A stretch of 64,000 nt of DNA from Magnetaquicoccus sp039908525 (GCA_039908525.1 JAMOAY010000006.1:77845-141844); one strand, 5' to 3'; positions 26,236 through 35,281 are shown, counted from the first letter of the stretch. Numbers and translations: made by a program. The notes: generated from the letters alone by a model not told the origin.

Positions 26236-27498
26236 TCATTCATAGCGCAAGGCGTCCACGGGGTCCACCCGTGCAGCCCGCCAGGCAGGGTAGAGTGTGG
26301 CAAACAGGCTGATGGCCAAACTGACACCGGTGACCCAGGCCACATCCGAGAAGACCACCTTGGACGGCAAATAGTCGATAAAGTAGATCTCTCCCGACAG
26401 GATCTGAATGCCGAACCATGTTTCGATCATCCCCAGCACCGGCTCCAGATTGTAGGCCAGCGCCAAACCCAGCGCCAACCCGGCCAGGGTGCCGGTCAGG
26501 CCGACAATGCCCCCGTTGATGATGAAGATGGTCATGACCCCCCGCGCCGTGGCCCCCATGGTCTTCAGGATGGCGATCTCCTGAGCCTTCTCCATCACCG
26601 ACATGATCAGACTGGAAACGATGTTGAAGGCAGCCACCACCACCACCAGAAAGAGAATCACAAACATGGTGGCCTTCTCCAGACGCAAGGCACGGAAAAA
26701 GTTGTGATTCATCTCCATCCAGTTCTGGATCCAGAAACCGCCATCGGCCTGGGCCAGATGGGCCAGGCGCTGCTCCAACAGCTTGTGAATGGACAAGGCC
26801 GATTCCGGATCGGGGGTCTTGACCTCAATGCCGGTAACCGTCTGGTGCATGCGCAGCAGCGCCTGGGCATCCGGCAGATGGATGTAGGCCAGGGAGCTGT
26901 CGTACTCGTACATGCCGGAACTGAAGGTGCCCACCACCGTAAACCGCTTCATGCGGGGCACGGTACCCATGGCGGTGACGTTGGCGGTGGCCACCATCAG
27001 GGTGACCGGATCCCCCAGGACGACGCCCAGATTGGCGGCGAGATTCTTGCCCAGGATGACGCCAAACCCTGACAACTGCTCCAGCTTGCCGCTCTGCAAA
27101 TTTTTCTCCAGATCGGAAACGCCCCGTTCCCGTTGGATGTCCACCCCCCGCAACGTGATACCGATCGCCCTTCCCCTGGCCTGCGCCATGGCGTGACCGG
27201 CCACAAACGGGGCCGCGCCGGAGACACCCGGCGTCGAAGCGGCAATCTCCAGGACGGTGGAAAACTGACCGACTTCACCGACATAGGAACGGATGGTGAC
27301 ATGGCTGGTGACCCCCAGAATCTGATTCTGCAAGGTTTCCCGAAAGCCGGTCATCACGGCCAGCACCACGATGAGGGCCGCCACCCCCAAGGCGATGCCC
27401 CCCATGGAAAGAAAGGTGATAACGCTGATAAAATGCTGGGTTCGTTTGGCTCGCAGGTAGCGCAGACCGATCAGCCACTCATAACGGTTGGCAAGCAT
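26236..27498 (-). CDS. lolC: Lipoprotein-releasing ABC transporter permease LolC/LolE
   Basis: Inner-membrane permease of the Lol system that extracts outer-membrane lipoproteins and hands them to LolA. The 420-residue protein has one N-terminal helix (ISVITFLSMGGIALGVAALIV), a large periplasmic MacB-type core and three C-terminal helices (ATMFVILFLVVVVAAFNIVSS, GVMTIFIINGGIVGLTGTLAG, VTGVSLAISLFATLYPAWRAA). YEWLIGLRYLRAKRTQHFIS at the start is the LolC/E signature. LolD and the second permease are not in the window; a single LolF-type permease is possible in such lineages. Confidence 0.9.
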   Translation of the reverse strand: MLANRYEWLIGLRYLRAKRTQHFISVITFLSMGGIALGVAALIVVLAVMTGFRETLQNQILGVTSHVTIRSYVGEVGQFSTVLEIAASTPGVSGAAPFVAGHAMAQARGRAIGITLRGVDIQRERGVSDLEKNLQSGKLEQLSGFGVILGKNLAANLGVVLGDPVTLMVATANVTAMGTVPRMKRFTVVGTFSSGMYEYDSSLAYIHLPDAQALLRMHQTVTGIEVKTPDPESALSIHKLLEQRLAHLAQADGGFWIQNWMEMNHNFFRALRLEKATMFVILFLVVVVAAFNIVSSLIMSVMEKAQEIAILKTMGATARGVMTIFIINGGIVGLTGTLAGLALGLALAYNLEPVLGMIETWFGIQILSGEIYFIDYLPSKVVFSDVAWVTGVSLAISLFATLYPAWRAARVDPVDALRYE

Positions 27499-27764
27499 GA
27501 ACTGGCAGATGCCCCCTCACTCTCTTTGGGATGGAATAGACACACGTCGTAGCAAGCAGGCGTGGAACTTGGCAGGCTGCGACGAGCAACAGCAGATGGA
27601 CAAGCATCAAAGACGGCTCATTCTGACTATCTACTTTCGAAAAATCAAGTAATTATGGTTAAAATACAGACAAAATTTCTTTTTTGAGTGGATTTTTTTG
27701 ACAATTTCCCGTAGGGTGGAAAACTTGCGCGTAGTCGGCAAGCCAAATCAATTGCCAGGGGGGC

Positions 27765-28703
27765 ATGACGATGTTAACAGAAGGCGACATAAGAATAATA
27801 AGGGTTTTTGAAGTTGTGACAAAACTGCTCCATGCGGGCGCATCTGTGCATGGTGTCGAGGCAGGCTTCAAAAGCGTTGGGCACCTGACGAATGGACAAC
27901 ACTGTCTTTCCTGTGTTGAATTTATCAGGGCGCGGTTGATTAACGGGTACACCACCGAACAAATTCTGGAACATGTCGTTTACCAGCTCAAGATAAGTCG
28001 TCAGGTTGCAAATTTCATTGTCGGCCTCGTGGAGCGTCTGCTGTTGCCGGTTGATTCACCATTATTCGACTTTATACGAAATCACGAACACAGGTACATA
28101 TATAAGCCGTTTCACTTCCTGGAGATATATGAGCGCCATTTAGCAGGATTTCGCAACAAGGAAGTTTCACTGATGGAGTTCGGGGTGTTCCACGGGGGCT
28201 CGTTGCAAATGTGGAAGCACTACCTTGGGGAGCACGCAAAGATCTATGGTGTCGATATCGATCCAAGGTGCACGGTTGCCAGTGAAGAGCGTATCCGGGT
28301 AATTACGGCGGATCAGGGTGATGTCAGGGCACTGCGCGTCATCAAAAGATTCCTGCCCACATTTGATATCATTGTGGATGATGGTGGTCACTACATGCAC
28401 CAGCAAATCAATACATTCGAGGAGATGTTTCCACATCTGAACGATGGCGGAATCTACCTTATAGAAGATATAGGAACAAGTTATTGGAAGAGTTGTGGTG
28501 GTGGTTACCGCAACCCAGGCTCCTTTATCGAATATTCGAAGCATCTGGTTGACCAAATCCACGCCAGACATTCCGATGAATTGTCTGCCGACAAATACAC
28601 GGATTCCATATTCGCCATGCACTATTACGACGGCGTCCTGGTCATCGAGAAAAGGTCTGTAGCACCTCCCATCGAAATGAAGTTTGGTTCCTTGTCTTTT
28701 TAA
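27765..28703 (+). CDS. Class I SAM-dependent methyltransferase
   Basis: 312 residues; the C-terminal 190 carry a Rossmann methyltransferase fold: SLMEFGVFHGGSLQMWKHYL is motif I, KIYGVDIDPRC the acidic loop, FDIIVDDGGHYMHQQ and GGIYLIEDIGTSYW the later motifs. The pattern resembles O-methyltransferases that modify sugars or antibiotics (CmcI/macrocin type). The N-terminal 100 residues are helical without recognised motif. The gene is AT-richer than its surroundings and follows a 266-base gap with no gene, suggesting acquired DNA. It lies 21 bases before the prepilin-like gene. Confidence 0.72.
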   Translation: MTMLTEGDIRIIRVFEVVTKLLHAGASVHGVEAGFKSVGHLTNGQHCLSCVEFIRARLINGYTTEQILEHVVYQLKISRQVANFIVGLVERLLLPVDSPLFDFIRNHEHRYIYKPFHFLEIYERHLAGFRNKEVSLMEFGVFHGGSLQMWKHYLGEHAKIYGVDIDPRCTVASEERIRVITADQGDVRALRVIKRFLPTFDIIVDDGGHYMHQQINTFEEMFPHLNDGGIYLIEDIGTSYWKSCGGGYRNPGSFIEYSKHLVDQIHARHSDELSADKYTDSIFAMHYYDGVLVIEKRSVAPPIEMKFGSLSF

Positions 28704-28724
28704 CCCCAAGAGAAGGCTTGAAAC

Positions 28725-29525
28725 GTGATCCAAAACAGCATAACACACCGCAACCGTCACCCGGGCGGCTTCACCCTGATCGAAATCGCCATCGTGATCA
28801 TCATCATCGGTCTGATCCTGGGCGGGGTGTTGAAAGGACAGGAGCTGATCCGCAGTGCCCGCACCCACAGCGTGGCGGACCAGGGCAGCGCCGTCAAGGC
28901 GGCCATCCTGGGCTTTGTGGACCGTTATCGGGCACTGCCAGGGGACTACGACAAGGCATCCGCCACCATCGCCGGGGTGGAGAGTGGACAGGACGGGGAT
29001 GGCAACGGTCGGGTCGGCTACAACGACAGCGCCACTCCCGGCAAGCCGGATGAGGCCAACCGCCTGTTGGAGAGCGGCCTGGTATGGCTCCATCTGGTCA
29101 AGTCCGGCTTTCTCTCCGGGGGGTCTGATGGCAGACCTCTGCGTCCGGGGGATCTGGGCAGTTGGAGTTGCCCGACAGAAACCTGCATCCTGAACGCCTT
29201 CAATGGACCCATGATGTTCATCTATGCCAACGAACAGACGGGAGTCAACTGGGCCTCGGATTCGGCCTACAGCAATCAGCTGTGGGTGGGTAAAAATATT
29301 CCTGCCGAATTGATCGCCGAACTGGATCGCAAAATGGATGACGGCAGCCCCTCCACCGGCCATTTTCGCGCCGGGGATGGTTTTGTCGAGGGGGCCGCTG
29401 CCCTGGTCGGCAACATGTGTGCGACCGGAGGCAAGCTGCCCAAAAAGGAGCAACCGGAAGGGGTGCCCTTCAAATGGGACAGCAAAACCCAGGCCATCGA
29501 CTGCGGGGCGGTGCTGCTGTTCTGA
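28725..29525 (+). CDS. Type IV prepilin-like / pseudopilin protein
   Basis: 266-residue protein with a class III signal, HPGGFTLIEIAIVIIIIGLI, in which cleavage after the second Gly would leave N-methylated Phe and the conserved Glu at +5. The hydrophobic helix is followed by a large globular part with two Cys pairs (CPTETC, and Cys near residues 228 and 259) that could form disulfide loops. Such proteins build type IV pili or type II secretion pseudopili, but no assembly gene is nearby, so the machine is unknown. The GTG start follows AGAAGG. It converges with rlmN, with only 6 bases between stops. Confidence 0.8.
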   Translation: MIQNSITHRNRHPGGFTLIEIAIVIIIIGLILGGVLKGQELIRSARTHSVADQGSAVKAAILGFVDRYRALPGDYDKASATIAGVESGQDGDGNGRVGYNDSATPGKPDEANRLLESGLVWLHLVKSGFLSGGSDGRPLRPGDLGSWSCPTETCILNAFNGPMMFIYANEQTGVNWASDSAYSNQLWVGKNIPAELIAELDRKMDDGSPSTGHFRAGDGFVEGAAALVGNMCATGGKLPKKEQPEGVPFKWDSKTQAIDCGAVLLF

Positions 29526-29531
29526 GGCATG

Positions 29532-30563
29532 TCATGCACAAAGGCCGCGCAACTGTCCACAGGCCGCTGCAATATCCCCACCCCGACTGTCCCGGATCAC
29601 CGTCACCAGTCCGGCGTTGCACACCACCTCCTGAAACCGCAGGGTGGTCTCACGGGGGGAGGGCTCAAACGGAGCCCCCGGCCAAGGGTTGAAGGTGATC
29701 AGATTGACCTTGGAAGGAATCCCTTTCAGGAACTCAACCAGCTCTCGGGCATCCTGGGTGGTGTCGTTGATCCCCTTCAACAGAAGATACTCCCAGGTGA
29801 TGCAGCGTCCGTGTTTGAGGGGAAACGCCTGAATGGCCTGACGCAACATCTGGAGCGGGAATTTCCGGTTGAGGGGAATGAGCTGGTCCCGCACCGGATC
29901 CCGCACGCTGTGCAATGAAATGGCCATATTGATGCCCAGATCCCAGCCGACCTGCACCAGACGGGGCACGACCCCGGCGGTGGAGAGGGTGATTTTGCGG
30001 GTGCCAATCGCCAACCCGGTGCCGTTCAGCAAGATGCGCACCGCCTTGACCACCGCATCGTAGTTGTACAACGGCTCGCCCATGCCCATCAGGACCACGT
30101 TGGTCACCTTCTGTCCCCGTTTTGCCAGTTCCGAGCGGGCGAAGGTGACCTGTTCGACCATCTCGGCCGCCTCCAGATTGCGCGACAAGGGCTGAGTGCC
30201 CGTATAACAAAAGGTGCAGGCCAGGGAACAGCCGACCTGGGAAGAGAGACACAAGGTGCCCCGGTCGGGATCGGGAATATAAACCGTCTCGATCCTCGCC
30301 CCGTCGGCCAATGCCAGCAGCCACTTTTCGGTACCATCCTGGGAGATCTGATGGGCCAGCGTCCGGGGTACCAGGGGCGGAGAGAGTTCCAGCAGGCGAC
30401 TGCGCAGGGCTGCGGGCAGATCGGTCATCTCCTCCACATGGCGCGCCAGTTTGATGTACAGCCAGGACCAGATCTGCTTGGCGCGGTAGGGTCGCTCGCC
30501 CCACGCCTCCATCAGACCACTCAACTCCTCCCAGGTCAAACCGGTCAAACGCAGCGCACCCAT
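29532..30563 (-). CDS. rlmN: 23S rRNA A2503 / tRNA A37 C2-methyltransferase RlmN
   Basis: Radical SAM methyltransferase that methylates C2 of A2503 in 23S rRNA and A37 in some tRNAs. The 343-residue protein contains CSLACTFCYTG (Cys-x3-Cys-x2-Cys), VVLMGMGEPLYNYD, the SAM-binding STAGVVPRL and a C-terminal Cys in VIRDSRGGDIAAACGQL that acts in the ping-pong mechanism. ATG 30563 is preferred over GTG 30584 because AAAAGG lies just upstream. It follows ndk on the same strand. Confidence 0.95.
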   Translation of the reverse strand: MGALRLTGLTWEELSGLMEAWGERPYRAKQIWSWLYIKLARHVEEMTDLPAALRSRLLELSPPLVPRTLAHQISQDGTEKWLLALADGARIETVYIPDPDRGTLCLSSQVGCSLACTFCYTGTQPLSRNLEAAEMVEQVTFARSELAKRGQKVTNVVLMGMGEPLYNYDAVVKAVRILLNGTGLAIGTRKITLSTAGVVPRLVQVGWDLGINMAISLHSVRDPVRDQLIPLNRKFPLQMLRQAIQAFPLKHGRCITWEYLLLKGINDTTQDARELVEFLKGIPSKVNLITFNPWPGAPFEPSPRETTLRFQEVVCNAGLVTVIRDSRGGDIAAACGQLRGLCA

Positions 30564-30594
30564 GACAAACCTTTTGCAGCACACAGTACAAATG

Positions 30595-30630
30595 CCGGGG
30601 AACGGGCGGTTTTCCTCGATCGTTCCCCGG
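30595..30630 (-). terminator. Hairpin between ndk and rlmN
   Basis: 10-bp stem CCGGGGAACG/CGTTCCCCGG with a 16-base loop, 30 bases after the ndk stop, followed on the minus strand by CATTTGT. It is a plausible terminator or attenuator ahead of rlmN. Confidence 0.5.
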
Positions 30631-30659
30631 CCGGAACAGACTCAATGAAAGCAAGGGTA

Positions 30660-31088
30660 TCAAGGCCGACTGTGGATCTCCATACCGCCAAAGAAAAAGG
30701 CGATCTCCTGGGCCGCCGTCTCCGGGGCATCGGAACCGTGCACCGCGTTGGCCTCGATGCTGCTGGCAAAGTCCGCCCGAATCGTACCGGGAGCGGCGTT
30801 GGCCGGATTGGTGGGCCCCATGATCTCCCGATTGCGGGCAATGGCACCCTCCCCCTCCAACACCTGCACCATGATGGGCCCGGAGCTCATGTAGTTCACC
30901 AGGTCCGCATAAAAGGGTCTGCCCCGGTGCACCGCGTAGAAGGCCCCTGCCTGAACAGCGGAAAGGTGCAGCATCTTGCTGGCGACGATCCGCAACCCGG
31001 CGGCCTCAAAACGGGCATAAATTTGACCGATGACATTCTTGGCAACGGCATCGGGCTTGACCATGGAAAGAGTCCGTTCAACAGCCAT
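30660..31088 (-). CDS. ndk: Nucleoside diphosphate kinase
   Basis: Transfers the gamma phosphate of ATP to other NDPs through a phosphohistidine, balancing NTP and dNTP pools. The 142-residue protein starts MAVERTLSMVKPDAVAKNVIG and holds the active-site NAVHGSDA with the catalytic His near residue 118. CAGGAGA lies just before the ATG; an upstream in-frame start at 31163 runs through the regulatory region and is rejected. Two perfect DnaA boxes lie 18-38 bases upstream of this start. Confidence 0.97.
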   Translation of the reverse strand: MAVERTLSMVKPDAVAKNVIGQIYARFEAAGLRIVASKMLHLSAVQAGAFYAVHRGRPFYADLVNYMSSGPIMVQVLEGEGAIARNREIMGPTNPANAAPGTIRADFASSIEANAVHGSDAPETAAQEIAFFFGGMEIHSRP

Positions 31089-31105
31089 GTTGTTCTCCTG
31101 TTTGC

Positions 31106-31126
31106 TGTGGATAAACCTGTGGATAA
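31106..31126. promoter_or_regulatory. Two tandem perfect DnaA boxes
   Basis: TGTGGATAA (TTATCCACA on the minus strand) occurs at 31106-31114 and again at 31118-31126, same orientation, 12 bases apart. Weaker matches lie nearby: CATGGATAA at 31181-31189 and TGTGGCTAA at 31208-31216. Between them is the AT-rich stretch AATAAATAAATAAACATGG. The 31089-31327 gap holds no gene. DnaA control of ndk is the simplest reading; an origin is possible. Confidence 0.65.
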
Positions 31127-31227
31127 AAGTGGAACAAAACCTGAAAAACATTGCGCAACACACTGAAATAAATAAATAAACATGGATAAAACAACGCCTG
31201 TCAGCCCTGTGGCTAACTGTAAATAAC

Positions 31228-31256
31228 TTGCCCTCTCCGCCACCACCTTGTATAGT
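31228..31256 (+). promoter_or_regulatory. Sigma-70-type promoter for the 31328 gene
   Basis: TTGCCC at 31228-31233, a 17-base spacer and TATAGT at 31251-31256, about 72 bases before the start of the plus-strand secreted protein gene. The -10 is strong, the -35 moderate. It may drive the long yebC-ruv-tol run. Confidence 0.55.
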
Positions 31257-31327
31257 GCAGGTCTGGGTGGCTCGCTGCCCACCGTCCCTCTATCGTTGAC
31301 GCATTTTCTTGGAGAGAGAACCCTGAC

Positions 31328-32251
31328 ATGCCTACCTTCCTGCCACACAAAACCGGCGGCCTGGCCGCTCTTTTGTGCCTGTCCACCCTGTTGCTGCAAC
31401 CCGGCGTCGCCGGAGCGGCCGTGTGGTACACCGGGGAGTTCTCCGCAGACATTATCATCACCGATCCCCGCGCGCCAGATGGCAAGGTGCGTGGCAGCTT
31501 TTATGTCGGCAAGGACCGCTTCCGGGCGGAGGGCATCCACCAGGGCAAGAGAAAGGCCCTGATCGTCCATCCCCAGGAGCGCAAGGTCTGGATGCTCCTG
31601 CCGGAGGAAAAAAGCTACTACGCCGGCGCCGGGGGGGCACCGGTCCCTCCCAAGCCGGACATTGACCGCCTGCCGGGCGACAACGACGGCCCCTGCAGGC
31701 AGGATAAGGCCATAAGCTGCACACGGCTAGGGACAGAAAAGCTCAACGAGGTGGAAACCGAAAAATGGGAGGTGAAAATCACCCCGCCCGGCCCGCCCCC
31801 TGGTCAGCCAACGGCAGGGGCCCCTACTGAGCAACCGGTGCAAAAGGCGACCGTCTGGGCCGATCCCAAGCGGCATATCATCGTTCGCCAGCAACTGGAA
31901 GGAGGTCCCGCCATGGAACGACTCCTGGTGGCAACGGAGAAGGTGGCCGACCGTGCGACGGAAAAATGGGCGGTCACACAAACTTTCCAGGGCGCCAGTC
32001 AAAAATATTTCCGTTGGGTAGACAGCCGGTTGCGGGTGCCTGTGCGCGAAGAGGAGGATGGCAAGGTGGTCATGGAGCTGGTCAATATCCAGGAAAAACC
32101 CCAGGCAGCTGCCCTGTTTGAGATACCCAAAGAGTACAAGGAGGTCCAACCTCCCGCTCCCCCTGCGGCGGATGCGGGCCCAGGGCAGACCAGACTGGAT
32201 GAGCTGCCTGCGGCATCTCCCCCACCGCCTGGCAAGTTGCAATACCGTTGA
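31328..32251 (+). CDS. Secreted protein of unknown function, lipoprotein-sorting/DUF4412-like
   Basis: 307-residue exported protein with a signal peptide (positive start, then LAALLCLSTLLLQPGVAGAA). The mature part reads as beta-rich: VWYTGEFSADIIITDPR, GSFYVGKDRFRAEG, ALIVHPQERKVWMLLPEEKSYY, then FEIPKEYKEVQPP near the end. This layout of paired strands with a lysine/arginine-rich middle resembles DUF4412 and LolA-like outer-membrane sorting folds, which is inference. A Cys pair lies at CRQDKAISC. The C terminus is proline-rich. It has its own promoter and precedes yebC by 88 bases. Confidence 0.6.
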   Translation: MPTFLPHKTGGLAALLCLSTLLLQPGVAGAAVWYTGEFSADIIITDPRAPDGKVRGSFYVGKDRFRAEGIHQGKRKALIVHPQERKVWMLLPEEKSYYAGAGGAPVPPKPDIDRLPGDNDGPCRQDKAISCTRLGTEKLNEVETEKWEVKITPPGPPPGQPTAGAPTEQPVQKATVWADPKRHIIVRQQLEGGPAMERLLVATEKVADRATEKWAVTQTFQGASQKYFRWVDSRLRVPVREEEDGKVVMELVNIQEKPQAAALFEIPKEYKEVQPPAPPAADAGPGQTRLDELPAASPPPPGKLQYR

Positions 32252-32339
32252 TCCACACATCTCTCCCCCGACGACCCGGACGCGGGCGGGGAGACGGGGC
32301 GGATCTCTGCAACATCGGGCGTCGAATGAGGAGTCGGTC

Positions 32340-33086
32340 ATGGCAGGACACAGCAAGTGGGCCAATATCAAGATCCGCAAGGGGGCACAAGATGCCAAGC
32401 GCGGCAAGATATTTACCAAATTGATTCGCGAAATCACCACGGCAGCCCGCCTGGGTGGCGCCGATCCCTCTGCCAACGCCCGCTTGCGGGGTGCGGTCAT
32501 CGCAGCCAGGGGGCAGAACATGCCCAAGGACACCATGGAAAAGGCCATCAAACGGGGCGCCGGTGGTCTGGATGGGGCCAACTATGAAGAGGCCCGCTAC
32601 GAAGGGTACGGTCCCGGTGGGGTGGCGGTGATCGTACAAACGCTGACCGACAACTACAACCGCACGGTTGCCGATGTGCGTCACGCCTTCAGCAAATACG
32701 GCGGCAATCTGGGCACGGCCGGCTGTGTTGCCTATCTGTTTGACAACAAAGGCGAGCTCATCTTCGAGAACTGCAGTGAAGACCAGCTGATCGAGGCCGC
32801 CCTGGAAGCGGGTGCCGAGGATGTGATGGCGGACGGCACCACCTTTGAGGTGATCACCGCCCCGGACCAACTGCACGCGGTGCAAGAACTCCTGACCCAG
32901 GCCGGTTTCAACCCTGTACAGGCCGGGTTGATCATGCGACCACAAAACAGTGTCACCCTGGACGAAAAACAGGCCAGCTCCATGCTGAAGTTGATGGACA
33001 TGCTGGAGGATAATGATGATGTGCAAAAGGTATATGCCAATTTTGACATTCCTGACGAGATTCTGGAACGCCTGGCAGGCGCCTGA
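32340..33086 (+). CDS. yebC: YebC/PmpR family transcriptional regulator or translation factor
   Basis: 248-residue protein of the TACO1/YebC family, beginning MAGHSKWANIKIRKGAQDAK, with NARLRGAVIAARGQNMPKDT and GYGPGGVAVIVQTLTDNYNR. Members have been described as DNA-binding regulators and as factors easing translation of proline-rich stretches. The second role would be notable because the operon encodes a TolA with a very long Pro-Lys-Glu linker. GAGGAG at 32328-32333 sets the start. It is one base before ruvC. Confidence 0.95.
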   Translation: MAGHSKWANIKIRKGAQDAKRGKIFTKLIREITTAARLGGADPSANARLRGAVIAARGQNMPKDTMEKAIKRGAGGLDGANYEEARYEGYGPGGVAVIVQTLTDNYNRTVADVRHAFSKYGGNLGTAGCVAYLFDNKGELIFENCSEDQLIEAALEAGAEDVMADGTTFEVITAPDQLHAVQELLTQAGFNPVQAGLIMRPQNSVTLDEKQASSMLKLMDMLEDNDDVQKVYANFDIPDEILERLAGA

Positions 33087-33087
33087 C

Positions 33088-33603
33088 ATGCGCGTGATCG
33101 GTATTGATCCCGGCACAATAACAACCGGATGGGGCATTGTGGAGGCCCATGGCAGTCGCCTGCGTCATGTGGCCAACGGCTGTATTCGCACGCAACCGGG
33201 AGAGTCCCTGCCCACCCGATTGGGGAAGATTTTTGCGGATCTGAGCAGGATCATCACCGAGCATCAACCGCAAGAGGCTGTCATCGAAGAAGTTTTTGTC
33301 TCACACAACGTGCAGAGTGCCCTGAAACTGGGCCATGCCCGGGGAGTGGCCATCGCCGCTGCCAACCAGCAAGGGCTGCCGATCCACGAATATACGGCGA
33401 TGCAGGTCAAAAAGACGGTGGTGGGCTACGGGCGGGCAGAAAAGGGGCAGATGCAGGAGATGGTCCGTATTTTGCTTTGTATGGGGAGAACGGCGCCTCA
33501 GGATGCAGCCGATGCCTTGGGGGTGGCCATCTGCCATTTGAACCATCTCCCCGTCCGGTCACTGCAGGGGACCGGTTCGGTTCGTGCGGGTGTGCTGCCG
33601 TGA
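33088..33603 (+). CDS. ruvC: Holliday junction resolvase RuvC
   Basis: Endonuclease that cuts Holliday junctions in concert with RuvAB. The 171-residue protein retains the acidic catalytic set: Asp in MRVIGIDPGTITTGWG, Glu in AVIEEVFVSHN, and the two Asp in APQDAADALGVAICH. The start at 33088 follows the yebC stop after one base. The stop overlaps the ruvA GTG start, giving the common yebC-ruvC-ruvA-ruvB order. Confidence 0.97.
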   Translation: MRVIGIDPGTITTGWGIVEAHGSRLRHVANGCIRTQPGESLPTRLGKIFADLSRIITEHQPQEAVIEEVFVSHNVQSALKLGHARGVAIAAANQQGLPIHEYTAMQVKKTVVGYGRAEKGQMQEMVRILLCMGRTAPQDAADALGVAICHLNHLPVRSLQGTGSVRAGVLP

Positions 33604-34247
33604 TTGCCATGTTGCGCGGGGTTCTGGAGGAGAAGCAACCGGACCAGATCGTGCTGGATGTGGGCGGCGTGGGGTATCGGCTGTTCATACCCCTCTCCAG
33701 CTACGAAAAGCTGCCGTCGGTGGGAGAAAAGGTGCGTCTTCTCACCGTGACCCATGTGCGAGAAGATGCCCTGCATCTCTACGGCTTTGTCACTCAGGAA
33801 GAGCGGCAGCTGTTTGTATTGCTGAACAATGTCAGTGGGATCGGCACCCGACTGGCCACCTCAGCCCTCTCTGCCTTGAGTGCCTCTGCCTTGGCTGCAG
33901 CGATTGCCGGCGAGGATCTCCACACTTTGTGTCTGATTCCCGGTGTCGGTCGCAAAACGGCACAACGACTGGTCATTGAATTGAAAGACCGTTTGCCGGC
34001 CAGGAGCTTCCCGGCCACCGGAGGTGAGCACGAAGGGGGCCCGGTGGCATCGGATCTGTCGGTCGTCTCTCCTCCCTCCCATGCGCAGCTGCGCGGGGAG
34101 TTGAGTTCGGCGTTGATGAATCTGGGCTACAAGCGGCCGGAGGTGGAACGGGTGCTGGAGCAGCTGTTCCGTGGCGCCCGGATCGCCAGCGTCAGCGAGG
34201 GGCTGCGGGCCGCCCTTAAAGCGTTGGCCCGCCCGGTGTCCGAATGA
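33600..34247 (+). CDS. ruvA: Holliday junction branch migration protein RuvA
   Basis: DNA-binding subunit that forms tetramers around the junction and recruits RuvB. In 215 residues it has the OB-fold start MLRGVLEEKQPDQIVLDVGGVGYRL, two helix-hairpin-helix segments (LLNNVSGIGTRLATSAL and LCLIPGVGRKTAQRLVIELKD) and the C-terminal RuvB-binding domain (LSSALMNLGYKRPEVERVL). GTG 33600 overlaps the ruvC stop and gives the family N terminus VIAMLRG; ATG 33609 is the alternative. It ends in an ATGA overlap with ruvB. Confidence 0.96.
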   Translation: MIAMLRGVLEEKQPDQIVLDVGGVGYRLFIPLSSYEKLPSVGEKVRLLTVTHVREDALHLYGFVTQEERQLFVLLNNVSGIGTRLATSALSALSASALAAAIAGEDLHTLCLIPGVGRKTAQRLVIELKDRLPARSFPATGGEHEGGPVASDLSVVSPPSHAQLRGELSSALMNLGYKRPEVERVLEQLFRGARIASVSEGLRAALKALARPVSE

Positions 34248-35281
34248 GCTCCGCAGGCGAGCCGCAGCGCCTGTTGTCGGCTGCGGCCGAGTGGGGCGAG
34301 CCCCCTCTGGATCCGGCCCTGCGTCCCCGACAGCTGGTAGAGTTTATTGGGCAAAGCAAACTGAAAACCAATTTGATGGTTTTCCTGCAGGCCGCCAGGA
34401 ATCGTGGCGAGGCGATGGATCATGTGCTGCTGCACGGTCCGCCGGGTCTGGGCAAAACCACGCTGGCCCGCATCATTGCCGCCGAACTGGGTGTGGGGTT
34501 GCGCACCACCTCCGGTCCCATCATCGAAAAAGCGGGGGATCTGGCCGCGCTGCTCACCAACCTGGAGCGGGGTGATCTGCTGTTCATCGACGAGATCCAC
34601 CGGCTCAGCCCCTCGGTGGAAGAGATTCTGTACCCGGCCATGGAAGAGTACCAGCTGGATATTCTGATCGGTGAAGGACCATCGGCCCGCTCCATCAAGA
34701 TCGACCTCCCCCCGTTTACCCTGGTGGGGGCCACGACCCGGATCGGCCTGTTGACCAACCCTTTGCGGGACCGGTTCGGTATTCTGGCACACATGGAGTT
34801 CTATCGACCGGAGGAGCTGACGGCCATCTTGCGTCGTTCTGCCCGCCTGTTGCGGGTCACCCTGGACGATTCGGGGGCCGAGGAGATTGCCCGTCGCTCC
34901 CGTGGCACCCCACGGATTGCCAACCGCCTGCTGAAACGGGTACGTGACTTTGCAGAGATCATGGGCCGGGGCCACATCGATCAGGAGATGGCCGGCCATG
35001 GGCTGGAGTTGCTGGAGGTGGACCATCGCGGACTGGACAGCATGGATCGGTTTTTCCTTACCACCCTCATCGACAAGTTTGCCGGGGGTCCGGTGGGACT
35101 GGATACCCTGTCGGCGGCCATCAGCGAGACCCGTGACACCCTTGAGGATGTGGTTGAGCCCTATCTGCTGCAGGAGGGGTTCCTGGATCGTACCCCGCGG
35201 GGGCGCCGGGCAACGGCGCTGGCCTACGGCCATCTGGGTCGAACGGCGGCCTTGCCCGGTGGACAAGGATCCTTGTCGTGA
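34244..35281 (+). CDS. ruvB: Holliday junction branch migration ATPase RuvB
   Basis: AAA+ motor that drives branch migration with RuvA. The 345-residue protein has RPRQLVEFIGQSKLKTNL, Walker A HGPPGLGKTTLARI near residue 64, Walker B LLFIDEIHRL near 115, sensor 1 LVGATTRIG and the arginine finger in NPLRDRFGI. The winged-helix C terminus (EPYLLQEGFLDRTPRGR) is complete. It overlaps ruvA upstream and ybgC downstream by four bases each. Confidence 0.97.
   Translation: MSSAGEPQRLLSAAAEWGEPPLDPALRPRQLVEFIGQSKLKTNLMVFLQAARNRGEAMDHVLLHGPPGLGKTTLARIIAAELGVGLRTTSGPIIEKAGDLAALLTNLERGDLLFIDEIHRLSPSVEEILYPAMEEYQLDILIGEGPSARSIKIDLPPFTLVGATTRIGLLTNPLRDRFGILAHMEFYRPEELTAILRRSARLLRVTLDDSGAEEIARRSRGTPRIANRLLKRVRDFAEIMGRGHIDQEMAGHGLELLEVDHRGLDSMDRFFLTTLIDKFAGGPVGLDTLSAAISETRDTLEDVVEPYLLQEGFLDRTPRGRRATALAYGHLGRTAALPGGQGSLS

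Noticed and set aside
31089..31327. Calling a chromosome origin outright
   Set aside because: Only two perfect boxes, no recognisable origin neighbours (dnaA, dnaN, parAB, hemE) and skew cannot be computed here; kept as a regulatory feature.
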